Assembly (NCBI GenBank): GCA_030039515.1
Contig: JASHVT010000149.1
Span: 1-6,114, forward strand
Length of the DNA: 6,114 bases
Direction: 5' to 3'
From: Nitrososphaerales archaeon
GTDB taxonomy: Archaea > Thermoproteota > Nitrososphaeria > Nitrososphaerales > Gagatemarchaeaceae
Shown here in pieces: positions 5,276-6,114 of this stretch (position 1 is the stretch's first letter; every line of letters begins with the position of its first letter). The notes beneath the pieces are model-generated. The model saw only the letters and a list, made by a program, of their open reading frames with translations, was not told the DNA's origin and searched no databases. A program made the translations under genes and the position numbers.

Positions 5276-5292
5276 CCCCGAAAAAATCGGGG
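5276..5292. repeat. Perfect inverted repeat between the ABC TATA box and start codon
   Basis: CCCCGA (5276-5281) and TCGGGG (5287-5292) are separated by AAAAA. If transcription starts near 5298, the repeat lies at about -22 to -6, where a bound protein would block RNA polymerase or TFB; it would not be part of the RNA. If transcription starts further upstream it would be a short 5' hairpin. Its sequence differs from the 12-bp repeats, so a second regulator is possible. Confidence 0.5.
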
Positions 5293-5300
5293 CGTCAAAG

Positions 5301-6114
5301 TTGACAGACGTCCTCGACGTGAAGGACCTGGTTGTCGTCTACTCTGACGGGACAAGGGCGGTAGAGGGCATCAGCTTCGACGTTAGCGAGGGCGAGTTCT
5401 TCGGCTTCCTAGGGCCGAACGGCGCGGGCAAGAGCACGACAATAAAGGTCCTCACCACCCTGCTGAGGAAGACCTCGGGGACCGCATCCGTCCTCGGTCT
5501 CGACCTGGACAAGAGCCAGAAGAAGATCAGGCCCTTGATAGGGGTCCAGAGCCAGGACACGGTTGTGGACGGGGACCTCACAGGGCGCGAGAACATGGTC
5601 CTCCAGGGGAACCTGCACCAGATGAGGGGGAGGGAGCTCGAGAGCCGCGTCGATGACCTGCTGAAGCTTGTAGAGCTCGCGGATGTGGCCGACAAGAGGG
5701 CGGCGTTCTACTCGGGCGGGATGAAGAAGAGGCTCGACCTTGCATCGGCTCTGGTCCATAGGCCGAAGCTTCTCTTCCTCGACGAGCCGACGACGGGGTT
5801 GGACCCTCAGTCGAGAGCCACGATTTGGAAGTATCTCAGCACACTGAACAAGGAAGAGGGGATCACCATCTTCCTGACCACGCAATATCTCGAGGAGGCA
5901 GACAAGCTCTGCGGCAGGCTGTCTATCATCGACCACGGCCAGATAGTCGCGAGCGGCTCGCCCTCAGAGCTGAAGGCTGAGATAGGAGCCGACGCGATTT
6001 CCCTATCCGTCGAAGGCGCGGACGGGAGCAGCGCGTCCTACGAGAAGGCGAAAGAGGTCCTGAAGGGCGTCCACGGGATCGGAGAGATGGTCGACTCGGA
6101 CGGAGGGCTGACCG
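5301..6114 (+). CDS. DrrA-type ABC exporter, ATP-binding subunit (3' end outside window)
   Basis: The first 271 residues of an ABC ATPase of the DrrA/CcmA type (drug, lipid or polysaccharide export); the frame is open to the window end, and a permease gene is expected beyond it. Motifs in order: Walker A GPNGAGKST (38-46), Q-loop near Q83-Q85 (GVQSQD), DLTGRENM (92-99), signature YSGGMKKRL (137-145), Walker B LLFLDEPT (157-164), D-loop GLDP (166-169), and LTTQYLEEAD (192-201), where the usual H-loop His is Gln195. YSGGM and the TTQYLEEAD Gln are typical of the DrrA subfamily, so this is not a defect. Residues after about 225 form the start of the C-terminal domain. TTG at 5301 is chosen because it is the first start codon after the in-frame TAA at 5271, the protein then aligns normally, and it lies 29 bp from a TATA box; GTG at 5319 is a shorter alternative. 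The divergent PadR gene is the likely regulator. Confidence 0.9.
   Translation, partial: MTDVLDVKDLVVVYSDGTRAVEGISFDVSEGEFFGFLGPNGAGKSTTIKVLTTLLRKTSGTASVLGLDLDKSQKKIRPLIGVQSQDTVVDGDLTGRENMVLQGNLHQMRGRELESRVDDLLKLVELADVADKRAAFYSGGMKKRLDLASALVHRPKLLFLDEPTTGLDPQSRATIWKYLSTLNKEEGITIFLTTQYLEEADKLCGRLSIIDHGQIVASGSPSELKAEIGADAISLSVEGADGSSASYEKAKEVLKGVHGIGEMVDSDGGLT

Noticed and set aside
5884..5890. Missing H-loop histidine in the ABC ATPase (Gln instead) as a sign of inactivity
   Set aside because: TTQYLEEAD with Gln is usual in the DrrA subfamily, and all other ATPase motifs are intact.
5409..5936. Minus-strand open frame (175 residues) inside the ABC gene
   Set aside because: Antisense to Walker A through Walker B of the ATPase; no promoter and no domain.

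Overview
The window reads as a GC-rich (roughly 60% or more) archaeal chromosome segment. The signs are an archaeal-type FtsZ C-terminus, a Hef/FANCM-family helicase, AT-rich TATA-like boxes about 25-33 nt upstream of start codons, and several genes whose start codon lies at or within a few bases of the predicted transcription start (leaderless or near-leaderless mRNAs). I see no tRNA, rRNA, CRISPR, insertion sequence or phage signature. The lineage cannot be fixed from sequence alone; a TACK-type or Thermoplasmata-like heterotroph is compatible, but this is a guess.

Layout: (1) 1-198 is the 3' end of ftsZ, closed by a hairpin plus T-rich terminator. (2) 227-1147, minus strand, is a two-gene operon: a four-helix membrane protein with two His-His pairs, followed 12 nt later by a small HExxH putative metalloprotease. 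(3) 1249-1548, plus strand, is a 99-residue membrane protein transcribed divergently from that operon. (4) 1644-3203, plus strand, is a Hef-type helicase with its own promoter, no nuclease domain and a PIP-like C-terminus; a strong GC palindrome lies upstream. (5) 3205-4611, minus strand, is pyruvate kinase, tail to tail with the helicase and separated by one base. (6) 4648-5211, minus strand, is a PadR-family regulator, divergent from (7) 5301-6114+, plus strand, the ATP-binding subunit of a DrrA-type ABC exporter that runs off the window.

How they work together: the clearest functional unit is the PadR/ABC pair. Two near-mirror TATA boxes flank a tandem 12-bp repeat, which suggests one operator block controlling both genes in a drug- or stress-responsive export circuit. 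The membrane protein and HExxH protein probably act together, but their function is unknown. ftsZ, the helicase and pyruvate kinase are housekeeping genes. The most notable protein-level observation is that pyruvate kinase carries the Leu/Lys/Val residues at the positions that separate K+-independent from K+-dependent enzymes.
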